Assembly: GCA_014621425.1 (NCBI GenBank)
Contig: JAANBB010000205.1
Coordinates: forward strand, 1 to 64,000
DNA from: Cylindrodendrum hubeiense
Lineage: Eukaryota > Ascomycota > Sordariomycetes > Hypocreales > Nectriaceae
DNA: 64,000 bases
Direction: 5' to 3'
Part shown: positions 9,752 to 21,332 of the stretch, in pieces
Layout: each line of letters begins with the position of its first letter
Numbering within the stretch: position 1 is the first letter of the stretch
Notes under the pieces: generated by a model
Seen by the model: only the letters and a program-made list of their open reading frames with translations
What the model was told of the DNA's origin: nothing
The model's database searches: none
Program-made: the position numbers and the translations under genes

Positions 9752-12489
9752 ATGGACGGGACATACAACAATCCTTTTGCGCAAGGGCAGTCTCCCATGT
9801 AAGAACCCCCTCCTCGACACCCACGCGTCATCACTCTCTCCTAACTCGATGCCTTCCTGCTAGGACTCCGGACACTCCCACGGGCGGAAGCTATCAGGTT
9901 AACATCAACCGCAAGAAGACGAGAAAGTGGGTCGAGGCGAAGGTCCAGAATTATGATGGTGACGATTGGGGCGACGATGGCTTCGACGACGACGAGCCCG
10001 AGCCCGTTCCTCCTCCTGTCTCGCGCGCCACGACTGGCCTTCGCCCTATCGGCCAGCGCCTCCCGTCCGAAACACAAAGGCCTTCTCCAAGGTTCGCCGC
10101 CGCCGCCGCCGCTTCCAGCTCTCGAAGCTCCAGCGGCCCCCCTTCACTCCACCTCCAAACCGAACAGCCTCCCACAGCCGAGGCTGAGCAGACGGCGCCC
10201 CCAATTCCAACCGTGCCCGCCCACGTTCAAGAGTCGGCTCGAAATAGCCCCTCTCCCATAGCCGGGCGGAACGCGTCGCCAGCACCCCTCCCGTCTCAGG
10301 CGCCTCCATCAGTGGCAGGTTTCCAAGCCGAGACTCGCTCTTCCACTCCTCATAGTGTCGCAAGCTCTACCGCTGCGCGATCCTCCCCTCAGGTTCGGCC
10401 CTCGGAGCTCATCCGACGCATAGAGGAGGACCGCAAGTCCGCAGACTCGCCACAGCCAGCGGCGGACAGGGCCGTTCCACAGCCCAGTGAGCGGTCGACG
10501 CCGTCTCTCGATGAGACCAATCGCCAGGTGACCAACGCCCCGGCGCCACCTCCGCCGAACGAGAAGAGAGAACTTGTTGTCGATCCCCGTCAAGAGATTG
10601 GCCGCACACGATCAGTCAGCCCGAAGCTGCCTGATGTGAACCGCATTTCCGTGTTTGGGTCCGACTTTTTCTACACTCCGAGTGAAGAGCCGCAAGACCC
10701 TATCAAGCAAGATCAACCCAAGGCTCCGGAACCCCCGGCAGCAGAAGTATTCTCCGCCAAGAGTGTTACCACTGAGCAACCCGGAAATGCGACAGCGCTG
10801 CCGGCTAACGCACCAACCATTTCCCAAGACTCGGAGGAATCCAAGTCGCAACAGGGCGAACAGTCTTCGGGTTTCACACGTTCCCTCGACGAACGCAACC
10901 CTCCTGTCGGCTTGAAGAGCCAGGTACCTATCCTGTCGCCATTGCCAGATCCTCGATCTGTTCCGCCTCTGCGCACCCCAAGCCCTCATTCCAAGGGAGT
11001 CGCTCCGCCTACAGAGATTCACAATGTGGCGACGCTTCAAGTGTCTGGCACCCCTCCCCAGTCGCTGACCCCCGACATCACTCCCACGGAGCCTTTGCAG
11101 CCTCGTCGTCTGGATTATTCTCCCTCGGATTTCCAGCCTCCTGTTCTACGGGAGAATACCTTAAGTACAGTCACATCGTCGCCTGTTAAGGAGAGTGACA
11201 TGTTAAGCGATGAGATTATGAGGACTCTCAGCCCTGTCGCGACCACTCCTATTCCAAGTCCCCTTGGAGACAACTCTAGTTCGCTCGCACCTAAGAGAGA
11301 GGACACCCGCAACAGCAGTTATACCCTCAGTGATTACGACAGCTATTGGGACGGTGCGACAGAGACGCCCGGATCCGAGGTGAAGAAGGTCGAGGAACCA
11401 GTGACTGCAGCTCCACAGCCGGCTGTGCAAGCATCGCAGGCCCCGGTTGGACCGGTTGACAACGCTTCGTCAAATGCGCCAGCTTTAGCTCCTTCGAATG
11501 AGACGGATGAGGCGCCTGGTCAAGGCCAGCCGGACCTCCGACGGAGGTTCTCCTGGGAGGCAGGCTTTGAGATGAAAAAGCCTGCACCACCTGCAAATGA
11601 ACCCCCCAAGGAGGGCATTCCCGGCATCAACACTCCTTCATCGCTTGGACAATCTGACATTCAGTCGTCGAAGGACGTGGTGTCTGATATTACCAGCCCT
11701 GTGGTCGAGACGCCAAAGATCGTGATTCCTCCTTCTGGAGGTGTCTCCCAGCAGGTCTCCATGGCCAGCATGGCTCCACCGCAGCAGCTACCGTCGATGC
11801 TTGAGCCCCCCTCTCCTGTTTCCACTCGGACCGATGAAAGTACCACGCATGCTCTCGAAAATCGTCGCCCATCCCTTGTGGATGACAAGATGCTGGTAGA
11901 GACGCCCTCGCGCACTGTGTCGATGACCCCACCTCCAGATGAGCGCCCAACCACGTCAACTACTACAGCTCCTCCTGGCCAGTTGCCACAGGTGGCGGGT
12001 GTTAAAGAGATCATGGGTCTGCCCACTTCGGCTCAGAGGATCGCCAAATATGAAGAGTCTCGGATAGCCTTCGCCGTAGCTGAATCAGGCTTGGAGAATT
12101 GGCTTCTTTCTCTAAAGAACCAGTACCCTGAGTATGCTAACGCAACCGCTTCCTTTAGCGGAGCAAGCCACCAGACCTTTGGTCAGGGAGTCACTGCTGC
12201 AAGTTCAGGCGGAACCAACCCCACAGCGCAGCAGCCATACTACCAGCAATATCTCAACGCCAGCACGCCTGCACCCACCGCACCCGCACCCAGTCGTTCA
12301 AGACTGGGCGGGTTGCCAATTTCGACGCAAGCCGCCAGCAGCGCTTTTGGAAACTCCAGCAACCAGATTGGCACGAAGAGCAAGGAGTTTATGCACTCTG
12401 CCGGAAAGATTACCGGAAAGTTTAGCAAGGGATTGTTGAGCAAGGGGAAGAGCAAATTGCGAGGAACCGGGGACAAGGTATTTCACTGA
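9752..12489 (+). CDS. Disordered Pro/Ser-rich protein, N-terminal part or separate gene
   Basis: Unrecognised function. Exon 1 (9752-9798) encodes a 15-residue start. After an intron with GTAAGA donor and CCTAACTCG branch site, exon 2 begins at 9864. The N-terminus has a conserved-looking block, INRKKTRKWVEAKVQNYDGD, followed by an acidic Asp/Glu run. Most of the rest is low-complexity Pro/Ser/Thr/Gln. A helical segment at about residues 728-771 (SAQRIAKYEESRIAFAV...) looks like the only folded part. The frame ends in GKITGKFSKGLLSKGKSKLR followed by GTGDK. There it can either read three more codons to TGA (12487-12489) or splice at 12478 in phase 0 to an exon at 12746. I favour splicing to the next entry, making one giant protein, but a separate about 890-residue protein is possible, as are both isoforms. 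Confidence 0.7.
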
Positions 12490-12745
12490 CGCTTCTTTTT
12501 CTAGGGCCCGACGAGAATGGGCCTTTTCCTTGCACTTTGGGCGGGGTAATTGTTGGATCTAAATCTCTTTTCATCATACGCTTCGGGTCTTGTGTTTCAC
12601 TCTTGGCTTTATGACGAGACGGATGTACGAGATAGGAATGCTACGACGCTTTTTCCCCCTTTTCACACACCTCACATGCCGTTGCCCATCCAAATCCATC
12701 TAATCGAATGTGACGAGAAGAGGTTGTTAATGTTTCTGGTGACAG
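12478..12745 (+). other. Probable 268-nt intron or intergenic spacer
   Basis: Donor-like GTATTT after a lysine codon in phase 0, stops in the coding frame, a CTAAT branch-like site near 12700, and acceptor GACAG at 12745. Coding texture resumes abruptly after the AG (DEPIPPRVV...), also in phase 0. The donor is weak and the intron is long for this genome, so a 3' UTR followed by a new gene with an unseen start remains possible. Confidence 0.55.
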
Positions 12746-15700
12746 GACGAACCCATCCCTCCCCGCGTGGTGCATCCCAAGGTCAAGAATGAGAGGCGTT
12801 CTTCATGGGGCCTGAGCCTTGGCTCGAGATCCCGCACGGAGCCCATGCATCCGAACAAAGAAAGGAGGTCGGTTAGTGCGGCGGGCATCCCCTACCAAGC
12901 TCCGCCATCCTCCCACTCGACTCGTATGCATCTTTTCCGCCCTGCGTCCCAAGTCAGCGAATCAGGTAGACGGCATGTTTCAGCCGAGATCCAAGGCTCC
13001 AGGCCGTTTTATGATGAGCAAGAGCTGCCGGGTTTTAAGAGTAAAGACCGCGAAGACGTGACCAAATGGGAGATCCCTTCGCCCATCAGCAATACCAGCC
13101 CGCCGTGGGATCCCTTCAAGGATACAGACCTAGCCACAGACCTGACCATGGATGACGTCTCCGAGCACTCGGGTGTCCAATTGGACCCCGAAAGCCAGCC
13201 CCTACCATTTAAACCGGTGGCGCGGGGCGTGCCTAAAGACCGAGCCTCTAATGAGTGGATGATGGCATCCCCACAAACGGCCGCCCCGATCCGCTTGGTT
13301 CCGGCCGAGCCGGCGGCTGCGGCTGCGGCGCTTCCCGAGACGCGTCCCGAGGCGCGGGTGCAGGCGCCTCGTGAGAACCCGTATGCTAGCGAGGCCTGGA
13401 ATGGTGGCCCTCACACCCAGCCTGTGCAGCCTGTGCAGCCTGTACCTGACATGGACGCTGAAATCCCCAAGCGTAACTCGTCCTTCATCGGGCTGCCGCC
13501 GATCAGGCGGGGCTCTACCTTTGGCCTGTCGTCAAAAGCCGCGCGTCCGGCCGCCGAGCGCTTTTCGCTTGACGATTACGACGAGCATGACGTGACACCC
13601 ACCCGTTTCCCGGGGAATAGCGCGGCGGACACTGGCGCGGTACTCCCAATAACAGATCCCGTCGGTACCAATTCTGCAACATCACGTCAACAATTCGCCC
13701 TGCTGAGCCAAAAGGCGCCTGCAAGGATGTCGTTTGATCTCGATGAGCAGCCGCCCATGGCTCCGCAAGAGCAGCCAGATCCCGCCGCCCCAATGCATCC
13801 CCACGCGCCCAGTCAGAGTCAGCCGGATCAGCACCAGCAGAACCCGTCGTATGGCGCGTCACCCATGATACCACCCAGTATGGTGGACAACCCAATCCAG
13901 AAGCTACCCCCCTCGGGACCCTGGAAGCTCGAGGAGAGTCACCTGCAGGCGCCTCTCCATCCCGTCGCCAGAAATCGCGCAGGGACAGGCGACTCACAAC
14001 AACAACAACCTTATTTTGGTCACGAGAAAGAGATGGGGATGGGCGTGCCCCTTCCCATGTCCCCGGTCTCCCCGACGTCGCAGTCGCAGTCCAAGCCAAG
14101 ACAGAGACCTTCGGATGTACCGCCGTCGGCCGCGTGGCGGCACCCGGCAGCTCTTCAACCGCAGCGGCCCGCGATCGCGAAGCAACTCCGCAAACCAACC
14201 CACCTCTGGGCCCGCAATTCCCGGGCCGTGTCTCCCAAGAAATGGCTATGCCCCGCGCGGCGACGGGCGGTCCGGTGATGGGTGGTCCGTCGGTGGGCAA
14301 TCCAGCCATGTGGAATCCAGCCACGGGCAATCCAGCAATGGGCAATCCAGCAATGGGCAATCCAGCAATGGGCAATCCAGCAATGAATAATCCAGCGATG
14401 GGTCATCCAGCTATGGGCAATCCAGCGATGGGTAATCCAGCACCGGCTAATCCAGCAATGGGTAATCCTGCGATGGGCGGTCCGGCAATAGAGACCAGAG
14501 GAGATGATCGGGGCCGCAGAAAGAGCTCTGGCATCTTCAAAGACTTTGGTAGCCGGTTCGCGCGACCCCCATCGGAGCGCCAGGGCTCGGCGATTGAGCC
14601 AAGGGCACAACAGCAACCAACAGAGCCTGTTGTCGACGACGCTTCTGAATCTAGCTTCGGAGTTGAAGAGTTGCAGGAACGAAAAAAGGCTTCGAGAGGC
14701 AGCTTCCTTTTCAGCCTTCGGGGTCGTCCCTCGATAGACCACCCACCGCAAAGCAAAGACGGCCCCCCCGCTCCGGGTCCGGCTCCGGGTCAGGCTCCGC
14801 CTCTGTCTCCTGTTCGCCCGGATCAGGCCAGACCGGAATCACCTCAGTCCGAACGCAGACCGTCTCGCTTTGGCACTGGACTAGGAGCCATCGCTGGGGC
14901 ACAATTCAAGGTCAAGCCTGGCGGCCCCCCACGTTCGTCCACCTCCAGCATGGTAAACGAACCTGGAAGCACATCAAACAGCATGGCTCCCCCGAAGAAG
15001 CGCTTCTCGGGTGCCCGGTCTGCCGTCGGCGGCATCTTCCATCGTTCCAGCGTAGACATAGCTCATCACCCAGCAGCGTCTCACTCCGTGCGGCCCTCCA
15101 CGGGCAACCGGACACCTGAGCCAGCGGGTTCCATGGCTCCGCCGCCGCCTGTTGGGTTCGTTCGAAGCAGCACGGCGCCACAAGAGCCGCCGGCCATGTC
15201 TGGAGGATCGGGCGTGCCAGTGCCTGATAGTCCCGAGCGCCGCAAGAGAAGAGGCTCTGCTGCGGGTCTAATATCTGGGATTTTGGGGCATTCGAAGAAT
15301 CGGCCTCAAGAGGGCACAGTTGCTCCGCCCTCAGAACAGTTTCCTCCTGAACAAGGACCTCCAGAACAACCATCTCAGATACAACTACGTCCGTCGCAGA
15401 ACCCTCTTGGACAAAACCCACCAGGAAAGTCTACTTTGGGGCGATCTCCTCTTGGACAGCCTCCACTAAGGCAGCCTTCCCTTGCGCAACCTCATCAAGG
15501 ACAGCTTCCCTCAGGGCAGTTTCAAGGACAATTTCCTCAAGACAATCAGAGGCAATTACCTGCAGGACAACTCTCTCCTGTCTCTCCTGGCGAGTTCCCT
15601 CGGGGCAGTCAAGGACAGCTTTCTCCAGTACAGCCTCCTTCCAGTCAATTTCCTCCCAACCAATTTCAGGGACATCCTCCTCCCGGTCAGCTTGCTCGGG

Positions 15701-18700
15701 GCAATCAAGGTCAGCCTCCTCCAGGACACATCCCTCCGGGGCAGATTCCTCAAGGTCAGCCGACTCGGGGAGATCAGGGGCAGTTTTCTCCAGTGCAGTC
15801 CTCTCTAAATCAATTCCCTCCTGGTCAGCTTCCCCCAGGGCAATTTTCTCAGGGTAATCAGGGACAATATCCTATAGGACAGGCTCCTTTGGCACAAACT
15901 CCTCCAGCGCAATCGCCTGTCGGGCGATCCCCTCAAGCATGGCTGCCTCCAGTGCGACTTTCCCCGGTGCAACTTTCTCCAGGACATATGCCCCCAGAGC
16001 AATCACCCGTCGAGCAACATCCTGGGGGACAGCTACCGCAACATCCTGGGGGACAGCTACCTCAAGGACAGATTCCTCAAGGACAGATGTCACCCGGGCA
16101 TACTCCCCAAGGACAATTACCTCCTGTGCAGCTTTCTCTTGGACAGGGTCCCCTAGGACAGACCGCCCCGGGGCAATCTCCTCTCGGTCAGCATCCTCAA
16201 GTACAGCTGCCTCCTGTGCAACTTCCTCCGGTGCAGTCTCCTACAGAACAAACGTCCCCAGTGCCTCAATCTCCAACACACTCACCAATGTTGCGACGGA
16301 TGACGGGAAGTTCATCGCTAGACTCTCAGGCCCATGTATCCCCCGAACAGCCTTCGTCAATTGATCCCACGTTTGTGGAATCTGAACGAGGATTTGAAAG
16401 TGCCGAAATACATCAGTCCCAGGTGTCTCTTCATCAACCGAAGCCTTCGCCACTTCGACAAGAGTCTCCTATGACACCAAGCGAGTCCCATGTGGGACCA
16501 AGCCTTCAGGGATCACCACAGCCATCATTTAATGTCGGGCCTCCTCCTTCAGAGGATGCTTCAGGGCTGCGATCTGGCTCCCGTGGGGTATCTCCAGCGC
16601 CATCAGTTCCGCTTTCTCATGCCTCCTACCATGTTTCAAAGCAATCCTTAGACACGACCATTCAGGGAGATGTCGGTAATACAGAATTGCAACAACGTGG
16701 TATGGGTTCGCCTAACTTGTCGTGGGGGTCCGAGGTCAGGAACGGCCATGCACGCAAAGAGAGCGCCATCCGAGACGACCTGCCCCAATCCCCAGTATCT
16801 CAAGTATCAAGGACGGGACCGCCATCCATAGCCTCTTCCAACATGGGTCAAAGCCCTCATCTTACATCGGCGGCACCGACTTTCAGTGCGCGGGGATCTC
16901 AACCCGGTACGCCCTTACTGCCCATGGCATCCGATACGCCAACAATGCAGCAGCAGGCTCCTCCGCCTTCTTCGTTCCAGAAACAACATCAGCAACCGCA
17001 GCAACAGCAGCAACAGCAGCATCAGCAGTATCAGCAGCAACAGCAGCAACAGCAGCAACAGCAGCATCAGCAACAGCAGCATCAGCAACAGCAACATCTG
17101 CAGCAGCAATATCTGCAGCAGCAACAGCAGCAACAGCAGCAGCAGCAGCAGCAGCAGCGGATGAACCCGCAACAAGGAGGCTTTCCGGTACATCCTGGCC
17201 AGCACAATCCCAATTTACGTGGCCCTCCCAGCGTTCAGACTATGCCAAGTCCGTCATCGCAGGTTTCTGTACCTTTTTCGCGACCTTCAATGCAGATGCA
17301 GGGTCCTCCAGGCCCTCCGGGCCCTAATGTCCCACTGAAGGACAACATGACTCCTCCACCAATGATGAATGTGCCAGTTCGTCAAGACAGTCCCGCATCT
17401 AAGTGGAAGGGCCTAAGAAGTCGAATGTCTGGCCAAATGGCGCTCAAGCCACCCCAAGCTCAAGGAAAACCCGAAACCGGCGAAAGGAAAGCAAGCAAAC
17501 TGCTCGGTGCGTTCAAGCGAACCTCCAAAACTCCTCAGCCGAGACAGGCTCCTCCTCCGGGATTCATGCAGCTTCCCCAGGGAGTTCCCCAGCAGGGAAT
17601 TCCTCCACGGGGTATTCATCCACAGGGCATTCATCCACAGGGCATTCATCCACAGGGCATCCCTCCTCAACACATGCAACAACACATGCCCCCTGGACAG
17701 CAACCGCGACAGCCACAGCAGCAGCAGCAACAGCAGCAGCAACAGCAGCAGCAACAGCAGCAACCACAACAGCTCGTGGGGCATTCTCCCCATCCACAAA
17801 GCTATTCTCGACGGCAGTCATCGCAGTTCGGCAGTCCTCCTATGGGACAGCAACAGTTCCCACCAACGTCAGCTACCAGCCCGCCCATGGGACAACAGCA
17901 GTTCCCACCAACGTCAGCTGCCAGCCCCCCTATAGGACAACAGCAGTTCCCACCGAAGGCAGCTCCCAGTCCGCCCATGAGACAGCAGCAGTTCCCACCA
18001 ATGGCATCTGCCATGGGACAGCAGCCACACCCATCGGCACCGCCCGCGGGTTATTCCATGGGACCGCCTGGGCCAGGACAGAGACAGACTTCTAGTAAGC
18101 CTGTTGTGAATTCTCGCCAAACACCTGCTCAGGGCTTCCAGGCTCCCGGCCGACCCCAGCCGCAACAGCCAGCTCCAAGGGTTAACGAACAACAATACGC
18201 CCCAGTGCCCATCCCACGAGGATATACCGCTGTCCATGGTGAAGGGATGATTGCCCCATCGCCGTACAATGTGGGCCGTCATATGAATCAAGGACACTTT
18301 CCGCAAAGCCAACAGGTCCATACTGCACAACAGTTCTATCCGCAACAGCAACCACCTGCTCCGATGACTAGTCCGCCATTGTTCCAGGGACAGCCTCCAC
18401 CAGAGCCGCCACAGATGCCGGTGCCTCAATCGATAGCCCAGCCAATATCCCAACCAACACTCCAGCCAATGTCCCAGCCAATGTCCCAGCCAACGCCCCA
18501 GCCTACCTCCCCTATAGGTGATCACCGTGTCGATGTTGATCCAAGATCGCAGCCACTTCAGGGTGGACAAGTTGAGCATGCTACAACTGTCCCTGTGGGG
18601 AACTCCTTTGATCTTCAGCAGCCACGCCAAGATTTATCACGGTTGACGAGCTTGAACAACAGTCAGAATAGCATGAGCGGGAGCGGGAGTGGAAGCGGAA

Positions 18701-19428
18701 GCGGAAGCGAGACGAGCAACGCAAGCCTGAAGGTGGTTTCGAACCCACCGCCTAATATGGCTCCTATCGGCGTGGGAAGCAATGGAACGCCACCAACTCA
18801 TCGGGGGCTGCATCAGCCGCATTCGAGTGGAAATGGATTGGCCAAACATCAAAGTCCTGTCGATACCACCACGCCGCCCAATATAGGCATTGGGATCATA
18901 GCGCTACCAAATCAACCACCACCACCAGGGGGCGACGAGCAATATGAATCGAAGGGGGATGAGTCGCGGACCATCTCGTTGAGCCCTCCGATGGGAGTAG
19001 ACGGCAAGGTCAGCCCGTCACACTCACATACATACTCAACCTCTGCGGTGAGTGATGTGCCAAGTGCGGATGCAAATACAGCCAAGGACAAGGCCGGGGT
19101 CAGCACCGAAGATCTGGTCAGCGAGTCTATGCATGAAGTGAAGAGGGACATCACTGGCGACAGCCAGAGACCTGTGGCATCTCGGGAGACGGGCAATGGA
19201 GTGCCCGTGAGGAGCCTCACGGTGAATCGAAATGCGCCTGCGGAGCTGGACGACACGGAAGAGGCTCACAAGCGAAAGGTGCGACTGGATTCTCAAGAGG
19301 AGAAGATTCACTATAACCCCGATGAGGACTCAGACGGAGAAGTGCCGGCTCAGATGAGCGCGACTAGCTATCCAGGACAGGAATGGAATCCATACGGGAT
19401 ACCTGAATACGGGGATTACAACGATTGA
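12746..19428 (+). CDS. Giant Pro/Gln-rich repeat protein (C-terminal part of the locus)
   Basis: Unrecognised function, about 2,200 residues of mostly disordered sequence. The reading frame from 12746 (no ATG, consistent with an internal exon) is open to 14278. A different frame carries the protein from about 14,100 to the TGA at 19426-19428. No GT-AG intron of suitable length joins them, so a frame break lies around 14,090-14,240. Order of features: Ser/Pro region with the motif GPWKLEESHL near 13,920, a 5-residue repeat array (14296-14490), basic-hydrophobic motifs (IFKDFGSRF, LISGILGHSK, WKGLRSRMSG, LLGAFKRTSK), a GQ/PP repeat field (15.3-16.3 kb), two polyglutamine tracts, further tandem repeats, a Gly-Ser run, and a conserved-looking acidic C-terminus ending GIPEYGDYND. 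It could be a cortical or septal scaffold, but that is only a guess from composition. Confidence 0.65.
14296..14490 (+). repeat. 15-nt tandem repeat encoding (G)NPAM units
   Basis: Thirteen contiguous 15-nt units, consensus GGCAATCCAGCAATG, translated as GNPAM with variants WNPAT, NNPAM, GHPAM, GNPAP, ANPAM and GGPAI. The unit length preserves frame. The near-identical central copies suggest recent slippage or unequal crossover. Confidence 0.95.
15337..16260 (+). repeat. Degenerate Pro-Gly-Gln repeat field
   Basis: About 300 codons dominated by QxPPGQ/LPPGQ/SPVQ-type units (for example QFPPNQFQ, GHPPPGQL, GQLPPVQL), 6-10 residues each and strongly diverged. A perfect duplication GGQLPQHP occurs near 16,026. 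Expected to be extended and disordered. Confidence 0.9.
16978..17160 (+). repeat. Polyglutamine tract 1 (CAG/CAA/CAT)
   Basis: Mixed CAG and CAA codons with CAT (His) interruptions give about 60 residues of Gln/His with occasional Pro, Tyr and Leu. The opposite strand reads as long artificial leucine or serine runs, so frames there are shadows. Confidence 0.95.
17611..17670 (+). repeat. 15-nt repeats encoding GIHPQ
   Basis: Three consecutive units of 15 nt (GGCATTCATCCACAG type) flanked by diverged copies reading GIPPR and GIPPQ. Confidence 0.85.
17713..17770 (+). repeat. Polyglutamine tract 2
   Basis: A run of about 20 CAG/CAA codons between PRQP and PQQL, in frame with the giant coding sequence. 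Confidence 0.95.
17833..18010 (+). repeat. 45-nt repeats encoding SPPMGQQQFPPTSAx
   Basis: Four tandem 15-residue units (SPPMGQQQFPPTSAT, then variants with SAA, KAAP and MASA) in the giant coding sequence. Substitutions accumulate toward the 3' end. Confidence 0.9.
18673..18714 (+). repeat. Gly-Ser dipeptide run
   Basis: Six-base repeats AGCGGG/AGCGGA encode SGSGSGSGSGS, a flexible linker inside the C-terminal third of the giant protein. Confidence 0.85.
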
Positions 19429-19848
19429 GGGGGATAGTTGACAAGATTGCTCAACTGGTCCGTCTGTGGCTTTTTGTTGGTGGACACTGCTCGCCCTGTC
19501 TTTTTTTCTTTGTATATGCCACTGGGCTTTTGTCTCACTGTGGGAAGTTAAAGAGACGTTAAACCATGTCCTTGACATTAGATACCTTTTCTGTTTTTCA
19601 TTGTTGTACTTAATCTAGCGGTAGGTCCTGATTCTTCAACTTGTAAGATGAAGAAATATGGCCGAGGTGTGTAATATACAGAGAGGAGGAAAAGCGAGAG
19701 ATGGCATTTTATTATTTCATAAATACAACTACTCAGGGTCGCAGAAGAATAGCTTGTGTGTTTCACATTTGGTTGAACTAGGCTGATAGGTATGCTCCTC
19801 GTTGGGCGGTAAGGTTGCATTCTCAATACTGAAGCGTGATGTGTTGTT

Positions 19849-19904
19849 GATGTGTGGATGTGTGGATGTGTGGATGTGTGGATGTGTGGATGTGTGGATG
19901 TGTT
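19849..19904 (+). repeat. GATGTGTG minisatellite, seven units
   Basis: Six perfect 8-nt copies and a seventh ending TT, about 420 bases after the giant gene's stop codon. Confidence 0.95.
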
Positions 19905-21332
19905 GTTGACTGAGTTGGGTCTGGAGACTGGCCTTGCTGACACCCGGGGACCTCGACCGGGTACATGACAGGTAGGTAGCGAAAGTTCCTAGCGAAAGTC
20001 CCTAGCGCCAGGTACCAAAGCCTGCTGCCACGTTGCTTGGGACGAAGCGTTGGAGAGTAAAAGAGCGGATTGTTTGGGGGAGAGAGTGCGGCAAGGTTCA
20101 GCCACAGGGACGCTATCGTAGCAGGTTTGGCTAATTGCGATGTCGGTGGTGGAGGTAGTGGAGGTGGTGTAACTTAATAAAGGTGCAGCGTCACCATGAT
20201 TCAATCAATGACTAGAGCGACAAGGTTCTGCCCGTTGTGGTGGTAATCGTCCGGTGATGAGGGCGCTTTCCCCTGCATGAGCCTCCCGGGTTAAAGTGAA
20301 GCTATTGGCAACGCCCGCTTACCTGGTTCTTACCCAGGTGTGTGTTGCTTTGGCCAGGAGAAAGCCCAAAAGAAGAAGTAAATAATCATGAGGAATTGGG
20401 TTTGAGCGGGAGTCTTCCGTCTCACAGTATTCCGTCTTACAGTCTTACAGTCTGGCAGCCCTGCAAGCAAGCCATCACCCCCAATGATTACCCTACACCA
20501 TGGAGAAGCCGTCCCGCATCTATCCGTAATCCGTGCTAACTACGTAGTAGATATGAGATGGCCCAAGCGCGGCCGTCATGACAGAGAAGAGTCCCGTCCC
20601 GTCCGACTGACTCTCGGCGTCACTGCGCCGAATGGCTGATCGTGGCCTGAAAGTGGCTACACGGACGGACTGTGGACGTGCGTCTCGGGCAGACCCTGGA
20701 TCTGGGCCTGTCATCATGGCCGTCATCTCACCCGCGCCCCTGCCCCAAGCGTGCATCCCATCCCATTTATCGTGCACCTACCAAAGTGCAGCAGCTGCAG
20801 CGTATTGACACCCGAGCCGCCAGCCAAGGGATAAAAAAGGGCAGCGTTGGGGCGCGCGGGCGCGATACGGACACGACCATGGATGAGCATCCATCCCCTT
20901 GCCAGGTCATTTCATCTCATCTCTTTGGGTAATCTATCTCGGACAGGCAGCACAGAAAAACTCCAAAAATCATTCAACAATCGCCAGCTGAAAGGAAATA
21001 TAGATCCATTGGGACAGCTGAACCAGGTCATGGCCCCGGCAGGCCTAGAACTTGAGGGCGCGTCGATCTTTGTCTCTGACGGAGTACGAGGACCCAGACC
21101 ATCCTACCATCCTCGCTCACTCCGCGTATTTCGAGGAGAGCAGAGCCAAGAGTCAGGTCTCGAGCCTCAGGTGGGAATTCTCCCCAATCTGCCCCTTGTT
21201 AGTGCCAATCGTGTGGTTGCCCCATGCTTCAGGGTCTGAGCTCTAAAAGCTCTAGACCCAGACTTGTACATGCCTACATAGCTGGGCATGAAGCCTACAT
21301 AGCACGGGTAGCCAGCTCGAGGCTCGCTCGCT

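Noticed and set aside
13515..14751. Minus-strand frames with GLPIAG and CWIAH repeats
   Set aside because: Antisense translations of the NPAM coding repeat array.
16722..18095. Alternative-frame Ala/Ser/Thr-rich proteins over the CAG tracts
   Set aside because: Frame-shifted readings of polyglutamine DNA. The Gln frame is continuous with the long open frame.
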